From the NCBI RefSeq assembly GCF_002999335.1, contig NW_020312070.1:124001-188000 (forward strand): DNA of 64,000 nucleotides, written 5' to 3'. Both the position numbers and the translations under genes were made by a program. The stretch is from Cyclospora cayetanensis (lineage: Eukaryota > Apicomplexa > Conoidasida > Eucoccidiorida > Eimeriidae). Position 1 is the first letter of the stretch, and each line of letters starts with the position of its first letter. Positions 35,062-46,639 of the stretch are shown in pieces. The notes under the pieces were generated by a model. It was given only the letters and a program-made list of their open reading frames with translations. It was not told where the DNA came from and searched no databases.

Positions 35062-37166
35062 ATGAGAGTCTCCTCTTTGGCTGCCTTCGCGGCATCCCCT
35101 TGGCCTCAGAGTCTGCTGCACTTAGCGGCTGCCTCTGGCAGCAATCGAGGTTTGAGGCACAGCAGAATCCTTGGAGCAGCAACAGCAGCAGCAACAACAA
35201 CACTCACAACCTCGACCGAAAACGATGCAGCCTTCGCGGGAGGCGACTGCAAGCCAGTACAGCAAGGAACGCCTGGAAACAAAGACTTTGCAGTCTTCTT
35301 CCAGAGACTGTGCGGCTCTCCTTGCTCCCCTTGGCACGACCTTCCACTCCTTGAGAAAGATCCAACATTCCAAAATTCTCCATTTCAACCCTCTCCCGCC
35401 GTTGCAGCGGCAGCTGCTGCTGCTGCTGCTGCTGTAACGTCCAAGGGAAGAGATGCGGCCTTCGCAGCATCCTCCCTCCCTTTGGTTCAGTTCGTTGCCG
35501 AAATTTCTTGCGGATCTGCTCTCAAGAACGAGATTCGTTTGCAAGAAGCCTTCAATCCCATCCGACAAGACCGACATAAGGATGGTCAGCCGACATCTCT
35601 AGTGGCTTGCTGTTTCTCTCTTTTTCTTCTCTCGCTATGCATACATATATATATGTATACATACATATATACATCTATTTCTCTCGCTTTATTTGTCCAT
35701 TTCCCTCTCACTCTCTCTACGCGTTTTCTGCTGCCTCTATTACCACCAGTCTGGCGTACTGTAGCGAAACCTCGTCGCTGGCTCTCTCTCTGTCTCTCTC
35801 TCTCTATTTCTCTCTCTATTTCTCTCTCTATTTCTCTGTCTCTATTTCTATTTTTCTCTGTCTATTTCTCTGTCTCTCTCTCTATTTCTATTTCTCTTTC
35901 TCTGTCTCTCTCTCTATTTCTCTTTCTCTGTTTCTCTCTCTATTTCTATTTCTCACTCTCTATTTCTATTTCTATTTCTCTGTCTCTCTCTCTACTTCTC
36001 TGTCTCTCTCTCTCTATTTCTCTGTCTCTCTCTCTATTTCTCTCTCTATTTCTATTTCTATTTCTCTATTTCTCTCTCTATTTCTATTTCTCTCTCTCTC
36101 ACTCTGCAGAGGCTTCCCCCCTGTCTGTCTGCAGGCTCTTTGCGCGTGCTGCGCTGGCCTATGGGATGGACATACGGCTCACTGCCTCGCACGTGGGAAG
36201 ATCCGGAGGTTAGGGGCCCCCCTGAAGTCTTTGGATGCTGTGGCGATGGCGATCCTTTGGATGTGCTCGAGGTGTCTCAGCAGAGGCACCCGCCAGGCGC
36301 AGTTGTTCAGGCTAAGGCAAGCTAGTTGAAGCGAAACGCTTCGTCAATTACACCGAAAATGGCAACAATAGAACCCCTCTTCGTGGGTCGCCTTGCCGCC
36401 ACACTCTCCCCTCGCGGGGCGTCTGCTAGGAGTATTCTTTTTCCACGGTCTAAGGAGTGGGGATAGAGGCGTGCGAGTGGCAGGCTTTAGCTTGGGAGGA
36501 TTGGATCAGTTCAGGTGGCGTCTGTGTGTCTCTCTCTGCTAGAACGGTGGCTTCGTGTGTGCCTAGTCTCTGTTGGTGTCTCACTGAGCAGCAGCCGTCC
36601 GCACACACTTGGGGGGGGAGACGGGAGAGGACAAGCCAGTCTATCCCCTCCCCTCTGCTGCCGTGTCTCTGCGCGGCGAACTAGCTCGCCGCGCTGATAG
36701 CAGGCTTCGGCGAAGCACACAAGGCTGCTCTCCTGTGTCGGGCATGAGCGGCTAGCGTATGCATGCCTTGCCTTGCCTCGCATTTGCTCGCGCGCCTTCC
36801 TGCACGCAGGTAATCGGTGCGCTCGCGTTGATTGATTCTGGCGAGGTCGACTACAAGATCTTGGTTGTGTCAGCGTCTTCGCCCTTCTTTTCGGCTCTTC
36901 ACAGTCCCACAGACTTGCAAATTCTTCGTCCGGGATTTTTAGACACCGTCAAAGACTGGTTTAGACGGTACAAGGTGGGTGGAGCTCCGGGGGGCCCCTC
37001 GAAAGAAAACACTTTCGGGTACGGGGGGGCCCCTCTGGACGCTGCCGCTGCCTGGCGCATGATTCAAGAGGCACACGAACGGTACGTTGAGCTTCGCAAG
37101 AATCCTTCTCGCGCCTCACACCTTTGGCTTCCCCCCGACACCACCCCCACCGGGCAAGCGGCCTAG
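35062..37166 (+). CDS. Soluble inorganic pyrophosphatase (family I, 3 exons)
   Basis: Exons 35062-35584, 36135-36316, 36810-37166: 1062 nt, 353 aa. The enzyme hydrolyses pyrophosphate to two phosphates, pulling biosynthetic reactions forward. Family marks run in order: SPWHDLPLLEKD, FNPIRQD across to GSLRVLRWPMGWTYGSLPRTWEDPE, the metal-binding GDGDPLDVLEV (signature DxDPxD), ALIDSGEVDYKILVV, and GFLDTVKDWFRRYKV. About 80-90 extra N-terminal residues, Ser/Ala/Arg-rich (begins MRVSSLAAFAASPWPQ), suggest an organellar presequence, though that is inference. A Pro/Ala-rich insert with a run of ten alanines separates the HDLPL and EISC segments. The second intron starts with GC (36317): without it the frame stops three codons later, and the join yields the family QAKVIGALALID. 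Confidence 0.95.
35765..36110. repeat. TCTCTCTATTTCTATT tandem repeat
   Basis: About 340 bp of 'tctctctctatttctatttctctg' units in pyrophosphatase intron 1, reaching almost to the acceptor at 36134. Confidence 0.95.
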
Positions 37167-39923
37167 CGCGACGAACGGCACGCGCTTTCATGCGCGCATG
37201 CTTCCACACAGGCAGCTAGCGTCTCACGGTTTGCAAGCGCGCTTACTCTAATCTCTCACATAGAGAGAGGCACTCCCCTTAAGACTCGATACAAACTTTT
37301 AAGACGCTGCCAAAAACTTAATCTCCCTCTCAGCCCAACCCCGCGTCTCGCTCCCTCTTGGGAGCCGCCAACTCGTGGGAAGAGGGAGGGAGAAAGAAAG
37401 GGAGAAAGGCCCTTCGAGGGGAAGTGCGCGTCTTTTTCTCTCATCTCTGCGCCCTCCACGCACTCCGAGCAGGCACAGCAGGCTGTACACTCCAGCAAAT
37501 AGAGCATAGACACGTTTTATGGACCCGCAGCAAACGGAGATCTAACGCTGCTCTGCAGCAAACAAGGCACGCGGACAGCCACCGCAGCTTGCAACAGCTC
37601 TGCAGTGCAGCGCCAGACAAATTGCGGTGCAAAGCTTGCGGGAAAATACTTGTAAGCACCTCAACTCGCTACGCGCGCGGCTTTTCGACCTGCAAGCGCG
37701 CACAGCCTGGGCGGATCCACAGCACCCATCCTCTCAGTGGCAGTTCCTGCAGTTCGCAGTCAGCAATGCATGCAGAGAGCCCCTCTTAAGGAGCATCACC
37801 CGACACGACGTTACGACTCCCCGTTCTTCTCCAAAACGCGCAAGTCGCAGCAAACTCGCCGAAGCATGCATGCAGAGGAGCCACGCACGAGCAGCATCTG
37901 CACTCGTAGACGCAGTCAGCGCACATATATACGACTCCTGTGAATAATCCCCATACCTGTGTTTCTATGTATGTATGCATGTATACATGTATATATATAT
38001 GTATGTGTATGTAGGTATGTATGTATGTGTGTGTGTGTACTGATGGCCCTACTTCTGTCGACACTGCAACTCTTCCTTTCCCGGTTTCATGCTAGACGTG
38101 TTTTTTTCCTACCGTGTGCCGAGTACTTCCCTCTGCTCTCTCCTTGCACCCTATGGTACTCACTTGCCTCAACTACCTTCCTAACCAACTAGCTCATAGC
38201 CGTGCCTTGATTCATCAGGCGGCCTTGCACCCTATATTTTACATGCCTCTCCCGCATTTAGCCGCAGCACCCTTATGAGTTTTAAGCCCCACAATACAAA
38301 CTCAGAACCTCGACACCTTGGGTGTCGCGGCTGTTGGTGCAGGGAAGCCAACACTGAAGCTGGAAGTGTGGGTTTGACGACCACGCTTTCTGACCTGCTC
38401 TGTTTCCCGTGATCGCGGCTGTATCGCTTCATCTGAGGTCTTTGTGGGGAGACACTAAGCTTCAAACGCAGGGAAGACTTCATGGAAAGCTGTTGGGTGT
38501 TTCCCAGAAAAATACTCGCCCTTCCGTGCCCGCCTCCTGGGGGGTCCCCTCCCCCAGATGGAGAGATTCTTGCCGTCTCTCTGTGTCGCCTCCATGGCGC
38601 AGCCCTTCCGTGTCTTTGTCACTCCGCTTCTTTCTATCTCGAAGTGTGCCGTCCTCATCTCTGCGAGTAGGAAGGGGTGTGTTGCGGTGGGAGGGCAGTT
38701 CCCAGCCGTCCTCCGGGGTCTCCCGTAGTCCGTCTCAGGCCCTCTCCGCCGTCTTCAGTGCCCCCTGTACCTTTTGAATTATAAAGTGCCTAATTCCGCC
38801 TAACCAATGCACAGGAGACACGTTTTACACTCGGGAGAAGCCTTTCGCCCTCCCCAAAGGCTTCGTAATGCGTGAGTGACCCTGTGGCGCGGGCGTCCCG
38901 CGAGTGGGTGGCTGCATTTGATGAACTGCTTCTCTGAGAAACTACGAGGCTTTACTTAATTAAGGAATTAAGGTGCATAATAAGCGCCAATAACGCCTGT
39001 CGCGGGCGAGAAATGTGCATCTTCGGGTGCCCCTGGGGAAGGCTGCGAGCCTGCTCGGATAAGCATCCCAGCAGCAGGGCCCCTCCTCTCATCCGTGCCG
39101 CCTCCGAGGGGGAGTTCGGAAGTCGCAGTGCTGTCTACTGCAATCATCAGTCCTGGAATACTCTTGTTTTATGGAATGTGTGCTGATACAAGGCTCCTTA
39201 GAGACAGAGCAGAGACGGAGAGGCAACAGGACCGCCTCCGTGGCAAGTGAAGGTAACGTCACGCGACTGAGCCCGCAGGCGACCCTCCCCGTCACCCCCC
39301 GTCTTTCCACAGGAAGGCCGCTAAATCTGGGGGATTTATTCGATCCATAACGAATTCAAGCTTTTGTCTCTGGTGTATAGCCAATTCAGAACTGCAGGTG
39401 CTGCTGTTGTGCTGCCGCCGTCACTGGATACCATCAACCGCCTGTGGGTGCGGCCTTAGGCGCACGGCTACCCGTGCAGCAGCACAACTGTCTCTTGGCT
39501 GTAACGGATCTAGTAGAGCGACAGCCTCTTTCCAGCCGTGAATATTATCAGATGCAGCAGCCTTCGGTGCTAATCAGCCCTCCCCGTCCTCACATCTCCC
39601 TGCCGCCTCCGTAAGCCGGGCGGCGAGCACTTGAAAACAACAGCGCCGACCGAAGCCGCAGACACAGTCGCACCCTTCACTCCGGAGAGGGAATTGCTCA
39701 CTTGCAGGCTGCCCGTCTCCTGTGCTTCGCATCAGCTCACCCTACAGGCTTCTTCGACGGGAACTACCGTTCTAGCAATCGCCGCTGCAGCGTCAGCGAC
39801 AGCAACGGGCGGGGCGGCACGTCACGAGCTATGGCAGAACGTGCTGGATGCAGAAGCGGACCGTCCCCGGTCTGTAGTAGAGGCAAGGGTTCCTTAAGTT
39901 CTCTTGCTTGTGTAGCAGCAGCC
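37167..39923. other. Intergenic, no recognisable gene
   Basis: About 2.75 kb between two plus-strand genes. Open frames are short and unconserved by eye. A TATG microsatellite lies at 37960-38035. The GATA gene promoter and 5' UTR should be in the right part. Confidence 0.45.
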
Positions 39924-42130
39924 ATGGCTGCCGCCGCAACAGCGAATCACGACGCTGTAGCGAGGCTAACCAAGCAGAGGTTGCTCACTGCCGTCGATCT
40001 CCTGCAGAGGCAGTTGAACCCTGCTCCCGGGGGAGGAGCAGCAACAGCAGGTTTATCAGGGCAAAGAATGGCTGGATCAGCTCTCGGAGGCAGCAGCACC
40101 CGCAAGACTAAGTCTCCCCATAGAAGCGTCTGTTCTCCTTCCCCTCGCAACGGCCCTCCTGGAGTAGCAGGAGCTAAGGCAGGAGCAGGAGGGGGAGGAG
40201 CAGGAGCTAAAGCAGGAGCAGGAGGGGGAGGAGCAGGAGCTAAAGCAGGAGCAGGAAGAGCAGTGGCGCTCCCCCCCCTCGCTCTCCCCTCGACAACAAC
40301 CAGGTTAATGCTACCCCAGCACACGTCTCTCCAACAGCTGCCGTCCCTAAGGAGGCTTCCCAGTGAAGGCGCCTACCTGGGAGCTCTCCTTGACGGTTCG
40401 GGGGATTCCCCTTCAAAGCAAACAACCTTCGATCAGCAGCCCTCAGCGCAGCAGCAGCAGCAGGAGCTGCTGCAGCAGCAACGCGCGGAAGCTGCCAGGT
40501 TCTATGAGCAGGCTCAGCAATTGCTGCAACCCCTCTTGTTGTTATCGCCCTCCGACGGACGAATAAGTCACAAGGAGGAGGACGGCATTCTTAGCACACA
40601 AGTGGCAGCTGCGGCAGTATCCGCAGCAACAACCAAAAGCAAGCAGAACGCAGCTGCAGCAGCGAAGCTGCAGCAGCGAGAAAGGCGATCTCAGGAAAAC
40701 AAAGCAGCGACGGTAAAGCGGGAAGGGTCGAAGCTGCAGCAGCAGCAGCAGGAGTTGCTGCTGCTGCTGCAGCAGCACTGTGCATCCGCGAGTTTAAAAA
40801 CCCCCGATGCGGCTCTGCGCCTCCCCCTCCATTCGGAAAAACGCGTAAGAGCAGCAGCACCAGCAGCCATGTCATTCTCAGGTGTGCAGCAGGCTGCTGA
40901 TGTTGCCGCAGCAACAAGGTTAAGCAGCAGGTCCTTCCCGCAGTCGCGGCAGCGCTGGTACTGGCAACAGCCTCACAGACAGCAGCAGGGGCAAAGTCAG
41001 GAGCAGAGAAAGACTTTAAATGGTGCAGAGGAGCTTCAGCGCATGTGTCACATGCTGAAGCAGCTGGGAGACGAGCAGCGACAGCAGGACCAAAGGCACC
41101 ACCAGCTGCTCACCGAGAGGCGGCAGCTGCAGAAGGCGAAGGAGCACGAAGAGGAGGAGGAGAGTGAGTGCTCGCGATTTTACGCGGAGGGAGCCTCGCA
41201 CTGTGATGAGAAGCAGCAGCGAGTTGCGCTGCTTTCTCTCCCGGTTCCCTGCTACGATGAGCAGCAGCAGCAATTGCACGATAAGCAGGATATATTGAGT
41301 TGGAGCAGTGCAAGGCCGATGTGCAGGGCAGAGTGCGGAGTGCCTCTCACGAGACACGACGCGGAAAACAACGGCAGCTCACGCTGCTTTTGTCCATCAA
41401 CCTCTTGTATCTTAGCGTGGTGTCAGCAGAAGCAGGTGCCACAACACGCACACTGGCCTTCACCCGACGGGGAGGTCAGTGCAGCGACTGCTCAGCACCG
41501 CCAGTTGCAGCAGCTGCAGCAGCAACTGCACGAGCAGCTGCAGAAACTAGTGCAGCGGCAGCAGCAGCAGCAGCAGCAGCAAAAGCAGCAGCAAAAGCAG
41601 CAGCAGCTGCTGCTGCACAAGCAGCTCCAGGAAACAGTGAGCAGCACTCCCTGTAGCCGCTGCTGTTGCTGCTGGGAAGACGCGGGGTCAGGCAGTCAAG
41701 CCTCCTGCAGAAACTTGCTGCAGCACGCGTCGACTCCCGTTTCTGGCGCAGCTGCCGCCGCGCATGCAAGCGGCAGCGTCTCGTCAGCAGCAGCGGCAGC
41801 GTGGGGTGCAGGCAGTGACACTGGGAGCTCGAGTGTACATGGAGGAAGCCTCCAGGAGGCCCTTCCCCAGCTCACTCCTCAGCGTTCTCCCCCCCCGCGC
41901 AGCCCTCCTAAGAGGAAATACGGAGCTTCAGGTGCCTCTCAGCGATCCAACGGTAAAAGAGGCCCCAGCTGCTGCAGCAACTGTGGCGCTCGACAGACTC
42001 CGCAGTGGAGGTACTTGGAGGGCATCCCTGTGTGCAACGCGTGCTACATGCGGGCAAGAAAGAAGCCCAGGAGAAGCAGCGCCAGCGGCAGCAGCAAGGA
42101 CCAACAGCAGCAGGAACAGGACCACCTTGA

Positions 42131-42173
<43 letters not shown>

Positions 42174-42263
42174 GAAGAAGAAGGGAGTGGTTTGAGAGAG
42201 TCCCACCTCCTAATGCTGCAGCAACCGATGCAGCTCGCAGAAGCGATCCAGCAGCAAGCGTAG
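39924..42263 (+). CDS. GATA-type zinc finger protein, Gln-rich
   Basis: A single open frame of 779 codons from the ATG at 39924 (MAAAATANHDAVAR); the frame is open further up, so a start at 39832 (MAERAG) is possible. Most of the protein is Gln/Ala/Ser low complexity, with three copies of GAKAGAGGGGA near residues 80-110 and Gln runs of up to about 12. The one recognisable domain is close to the C-terminus (about 41.97-42.06 kb): CSNC, 16 residues including TPQWRYLEG, then CNAC, followed by a basic RARKKPRR stretch. That is a GATA finger, which binds DNA at GATA-like sites or mediates protein contacts, so a nuclear regulator is likely. GATA fingers are rare in apicomplexans next to AP2 factors. 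The loop is one residue shorter than the usual 17-18. Confidence 0.85.
40171..40260 (+). repeat. 30-bp coding repeat in the GATA gene
   Basis: Three near-identical copies of 'gcaggagctaaagcaggagc' plus 'aggaggggga', encoding Gly/Ala/Lys repeats. Confidence 0.9.
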
Positions 42264-42714
42264 CTGCACTTTGGCGTTCATACAGACACCCTGTCTCATG
42301 CAGCACCGACACTCCGTGGTGCTACCCACCCCATATACGACGTCCCCTCCCCCCTACTACCCTCCCTCCCCGAAACTCCCCATTGCCCACCCCTGACCCT
42401 CCCTCTCCCCCCTCCCCTCCTTCCCAGTATTCCTTAGAGCAAGAGCCGATAGCGTAAGCCCAGAGAGCCTCATTAGTTTTGTTTTAGAGTTAGAAGCATG
42501 CCGAACACGTATATATAGTCACTTTAGACCTGCTGTTACCACCTCTGGCGCTGCTGTCAAACAGCAAGACCAGCAGCACTACTCGTAACAGCAGCAGCAC
42601 AAGGAAGTGCTGCAGATACGCGCTGCAGGACAACAGTGTACGACTTCGAATTTCCTCAGAGGGAGTTCGGGTGGTGTAAGTGCAGCAGCAGGAGCTACTG
42701 CTGCTGCTGTAACA

Positions 42715-42750
42715 GCAGCAACATGGCCAGCTCGCTGGCCATGTTGCTGC
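42715..42750. repeat. Perfect 16-bp inverted repeat, 4-nt loop
   Basis: Arms 42715-42730 and 42735-42750 (gcagcaacatggccag and its complement) around 'ctcg'. Confidence 0.97.
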
Positions 42751-42894
42751 GGCTGTTTCCGGAAGGCGACCCACCCTTCCACGCCTGTCCGGTGTACAAA
42801 CACCTTTGTACCATGCCTGTGTCCGCGAATATCGGGGGGCGAAGCCGGTGGATTGAGGAAGGAAAACATGTGTAGGCGTGATCCGACAGAGGTA

Positions 42895-43030
42895 GTTCGT
42901 TAGAGAGAGTTCGTTGGAGAGAGAGTTCGTTAGAGAGAGAGTTCGCTAGAGAGAGAGTTCGCTAGAGAGAGAGTTCGCTAGAGAGAGAGTTCGCTAGAGA
43001 GAGTTCGTTAGAAAGAGAGTTCGCTAGAGG
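42895..43030. repeat. GTTCG(C/T)TAGAGAGAGA tandem repeat
   Basis: About eight units of 15-19 bp, 'gttcgctagagagagagttcg', with variation in GA length and a C/T change. Confidence 0.95.
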
Positions 43031-43906
43031 ATGGGGGTTATTAGATGACGAAAGCAAGTGACAGGCGGTGAGAGTTAGCTAGAGTTCGGCAGGTTGAGAG
43101 AACCACGAAGTGTTCGAAGGACTTAGAAGGGCTTCGAGAGCTGGGGTGGTTGGGGGGCATGCATTTGTTGAACGACCCGCATGCGCATACGGGCTGTAGG
43201 GTGCTAGGAAAAAGAAGGGCCGATCGCAAAAACGGAAGCTATCAAGGAAATAATGAGGGTGCGTCTTGAGGAGGGGCACTGCTGAATCTGAAGAGACTAA
43301 AGACGAGGCACTACCACTTCAACGGGGCACCTCGGAACCATATGAAAGTCAGCAACCCTGCTGTCCTCGATCCGCTTGATCAATCGATGGCTTTTGATCC
43401 CCTTCCTCCACTAGACACTACGACAATAAGGCGTGGTGTCTGCTGATAGCTCGTAGCACCTCTTGCAAGCAAATGCTAGAGACGCATCAGAGTCTCTACA
43501 GTACACCAAGAGGCAGAAATCATGCGCCTCTACCCAAGGGACCTTGTCCTTCAGGTGTATTTTGGCTTAGGCGTGCGCCTGTGGTGATGGCATGCGTCTA
43601 GAGACATGCTCCGAGGCGTCGGCGTGCAAAAAAAGAAGACGAGAACGCTCACCATTAGACCTTGGCCCCTCTCGTCCTGGTACTTTGTAGATTTGCTTTA
43701 CGACAGGCCCCCTTTCCCAGCTACCCTCTGCGAATGAGATCAGATTTGCGCTTGGCTCCATACAATTAGTCAGCTCTGGCTCGGAGAGATAGACAGGGAG
43801 ATTACGAGTGCTGCTGTACAAGTTGGAGCCTCAAGAGATGATAACCAACTAAGGGGAAGGTTGTGCTACCTGCGGAAAATACGAGATCCTTCGCTGAGCA
43901 CAGATA

Positions 43907-43907
<1 letters not shown>

Positions 43908-43942
<35 letters not shown>

Positions 43943-43945
43943 GCT
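43908..43945. repeat. TA microsatellite
   Basis: 'tatatatata' run of about 35 bp. Confidence 0.95.
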
Positions 43946-46044
43946 ATATACGTATGTACTTATACATGTGCATATTCATATGCGGCGAGTGGTCATCAAC
44001 CAAAGATTTCACACTCACGAACAGAATATGACTTTTCTGGAGCTCTTCTAGGAGCAAAGACTGCAAACCAGCCTCGTCAAAACAGTGTCGCACCCTCACG
44101 CGCCAGTACATAGCCTGTAGATGATGATGATGTTTGCAAGAAAACACTCATGAGGCGGCACAGCTGCGCGATCCATGGAATCCTTCGAAGAACCATCTCC
44201 ACCCGTTCTCTGTAGCTAGCAGCAGCCACAGCTAGCTGTAGGGTGCCACACCTGCATCACATGCTGCAGACCCCAGCGGCTCCCTGAAGAAATGCGTTCC
44301 CATTCCTATCGGCAGCAGCACTCACAGCAAAGAAGTGCATGCACTACGTGCAGCGGCAGCAGCGGTCCTTGCATGCGCCAGGGCATCCGAAGCGTGGAGT
44401 TGTGGCCGCTTCTCCGAGCCTCTTCAGCTGTATGTTGAGCGGCCACTGAAGCTGCTAAAGCCCAGAGCGAGCACAATGAGAAGCTGGAGATGTATGCATC
44501 CTTCGGATCCAGCGTGCAGACTGGCAAACAAGTAGAGGCTCTCTCATAGACTGGAAGGAGCCCCCAGCATAAGCGAAGAGCGTTATTGTTTCTTGCAGAA
44601 ACACCTCTTGTTGCGATTTGCAGCTGTGCCGCTGCGAATCCTTCCTCCTCTGCTTTACTGTTGCTGGCAGCGCGCACACACCGCTATTCTGCTTCAATTT
44701 GGAGGCCTCTATGCCGCCGAATGCGTCAGACGTAACAGAGACCGTTTGTCCACAGCTCTGTAAGTGTCTCTCTCTGCCCTTTTTCCGTAGGGGCAGCCAA
44801 CTCAGCAGCAGCAACGCAGCACCGTTCCCCCTGTAAAGCAGCAGATCCTAGCCCTTGCCTTCTCAGTCCATAGAGAGGCGGTATTAAAATGATACCATCG
44901 CACTTCCCCCCACAGAGAATTGCACTAACCTTCACCTCCATAAAGCGCGGCACCGACGCTGAAACTGCTCCTGAGGGTTTATTCGGCTCCCCGGCAGAGG
45001 CCGTTGCTCCGGAGGGCTCTTAAAGCTGCCCACACTGATGGGCTTGGTTGAGGGTATGGGAGGGAGAAGCGCACAAGCAAGTGACGATGGCACATTCTCC
45101 CCAAATACCCTAGGGGCCCTTTTGTCTGTGTGTATCTCGCATTGTGGATCTCTCTCTCACACTCTGTGTGGGTATGTGTGTGTGTGTGTCCCTATGTGGC
45201 TCTCTGTACGTGCATATGTATGTTTGGTTTCCTGCTTGCATGAATGTGTGGGCGTGCGTGTTTCCGTATGAAACGCCTGCATGCATGTGTGGGTCTGTGT
45301 TTGTCCGTGTCGTGGCGTGTAGCGGGCCTAGCTACACGCTAACACGCTTTCCTTCACCAGACACTCCTTAGAAGACTTGGTAAAGAATTGACTCTTTGGT
45401 TTAGCTGTAATATTTACTCGCTGATTACTACAGGCAGCAAAAGACGAAAAGACGACCACCATGCTGCGTGTGAGCATATGTGTATGTGTACGTGTCTGTG
45501 TGTGTCTGTGTCTGTATCTGTAAGTGCCCTAGGTACTATGTGCAACTAGCTGTGAAAGCTTGGAATGCACAGAGGGCGCAACAACGAGGGAGAGGACGCT
45601 AACTGCCCCGCTTCCCGCGAGACGTGACTTCCGAGGAGCGAGGGCCTTTAAAAGACGCTCGCGAATTTTTGTTTTATGATTGCCCAGAGTCCGAAGTACG
45701 GATTTTCCTGCAACGACCTTGGATTCGCAGCTGTACCTGGGCTGTATCGCCATGGGGGCCCCCTATGGGGTCTGTCGAGGGGCCAAAGGGGCCCCTGGGG
45801 TTTCTGCCTCCCCAATAGGCCTCAAGAGATGTGCCTTTTAAGATGCCAAGGATGGATGCTTCCTCTCAAAGGAGGCCTCTAGAGTGAAGAGCAGTGAGAG
45901 CAGCAGCAAGATCAGATACTGGAAGACCTACAACGTTTTGGCTGCAGCCATTTACGGATGCAACAAAACAGCCACCCACGCCCTGTAGGCCGTATGCTCC
46001 TGCAGCATTGCATGCACATGCACATACATGCGTGCGCCGAGATA

Positions 46045-46091
46045 GATATATACATGTATATATATGTATATATATGTATATATATATATAT

Positions 46092-46145
<54 letters not shown>
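46045..46145. repeat. TA/TATG microsatellite
   Basis: TATATG units passing into about 45 bp of pure TA, downstream of the last Maf codons seen. Confidence 0.95.
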
Positions 46146-46146
<1 letters not shown>

Positions 46147-46639
46147 CAGACGTTTACACACACCTCTGCATGTACATAAATCTACACACATCCATACATG
46201 CGCACATCCCTCCATACACATGTATATATATATATATGCACATGCCTGCAAAGATATGCAAACCCAGATATGCTGCTTTTCCTGCACGTCCTTTTGATCT
46301 AGCTGATGGAGGCAGAAGCGATAACAGGGGCAGCACCGGCAGCAGCGCACGTGGAAGAGGTCTGCCAGATGTCGCTATTGCTTGACCACGCCCCCAATTA
46401 CGGGAGGGCATGGGAAACGAAAACACACAGAGTGATTTCCGAGTGCAGAGAGTTATGCAGAAAGAAAGGCACAGCAATGGCCAAAGACCAGCACGTTGGA
46501 TACCCTCGAAGCACGTGGAGATCTCTTTGGCGGGGGAGCCACACTCGCGTGGGAAGCGAGCAGTACGGCACACACCAAGCAGGCACACGGCAGCGCTCCA
46601 GGAGAAAGGCGGCAGTAGCGGATTTTAAAGAGTAACGCT

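Larger units (their letters stand above)
42264..46639. other. Mostly empty 4.4 kb with repeats and possible unassigned exons
   Basis: After the GATA gene comes a C-rich stretch, a hairpin (42715-42750), a GTTCGCTAGAGAGAGA array, TA runs, a TGTG-rich region and a long TA tract. On the minus strand a clean exon-like block lies at about 44116-44024 (reads AMYWRVRVRHCFDEAG..., with acceptor CTACAG and donor GTGAGT), and an open frame ERVEMVLRRIPWIAQLCRLM lies near 44210-44150. I cannot assign either to a family or build a full gene. Confidence 0.5.
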
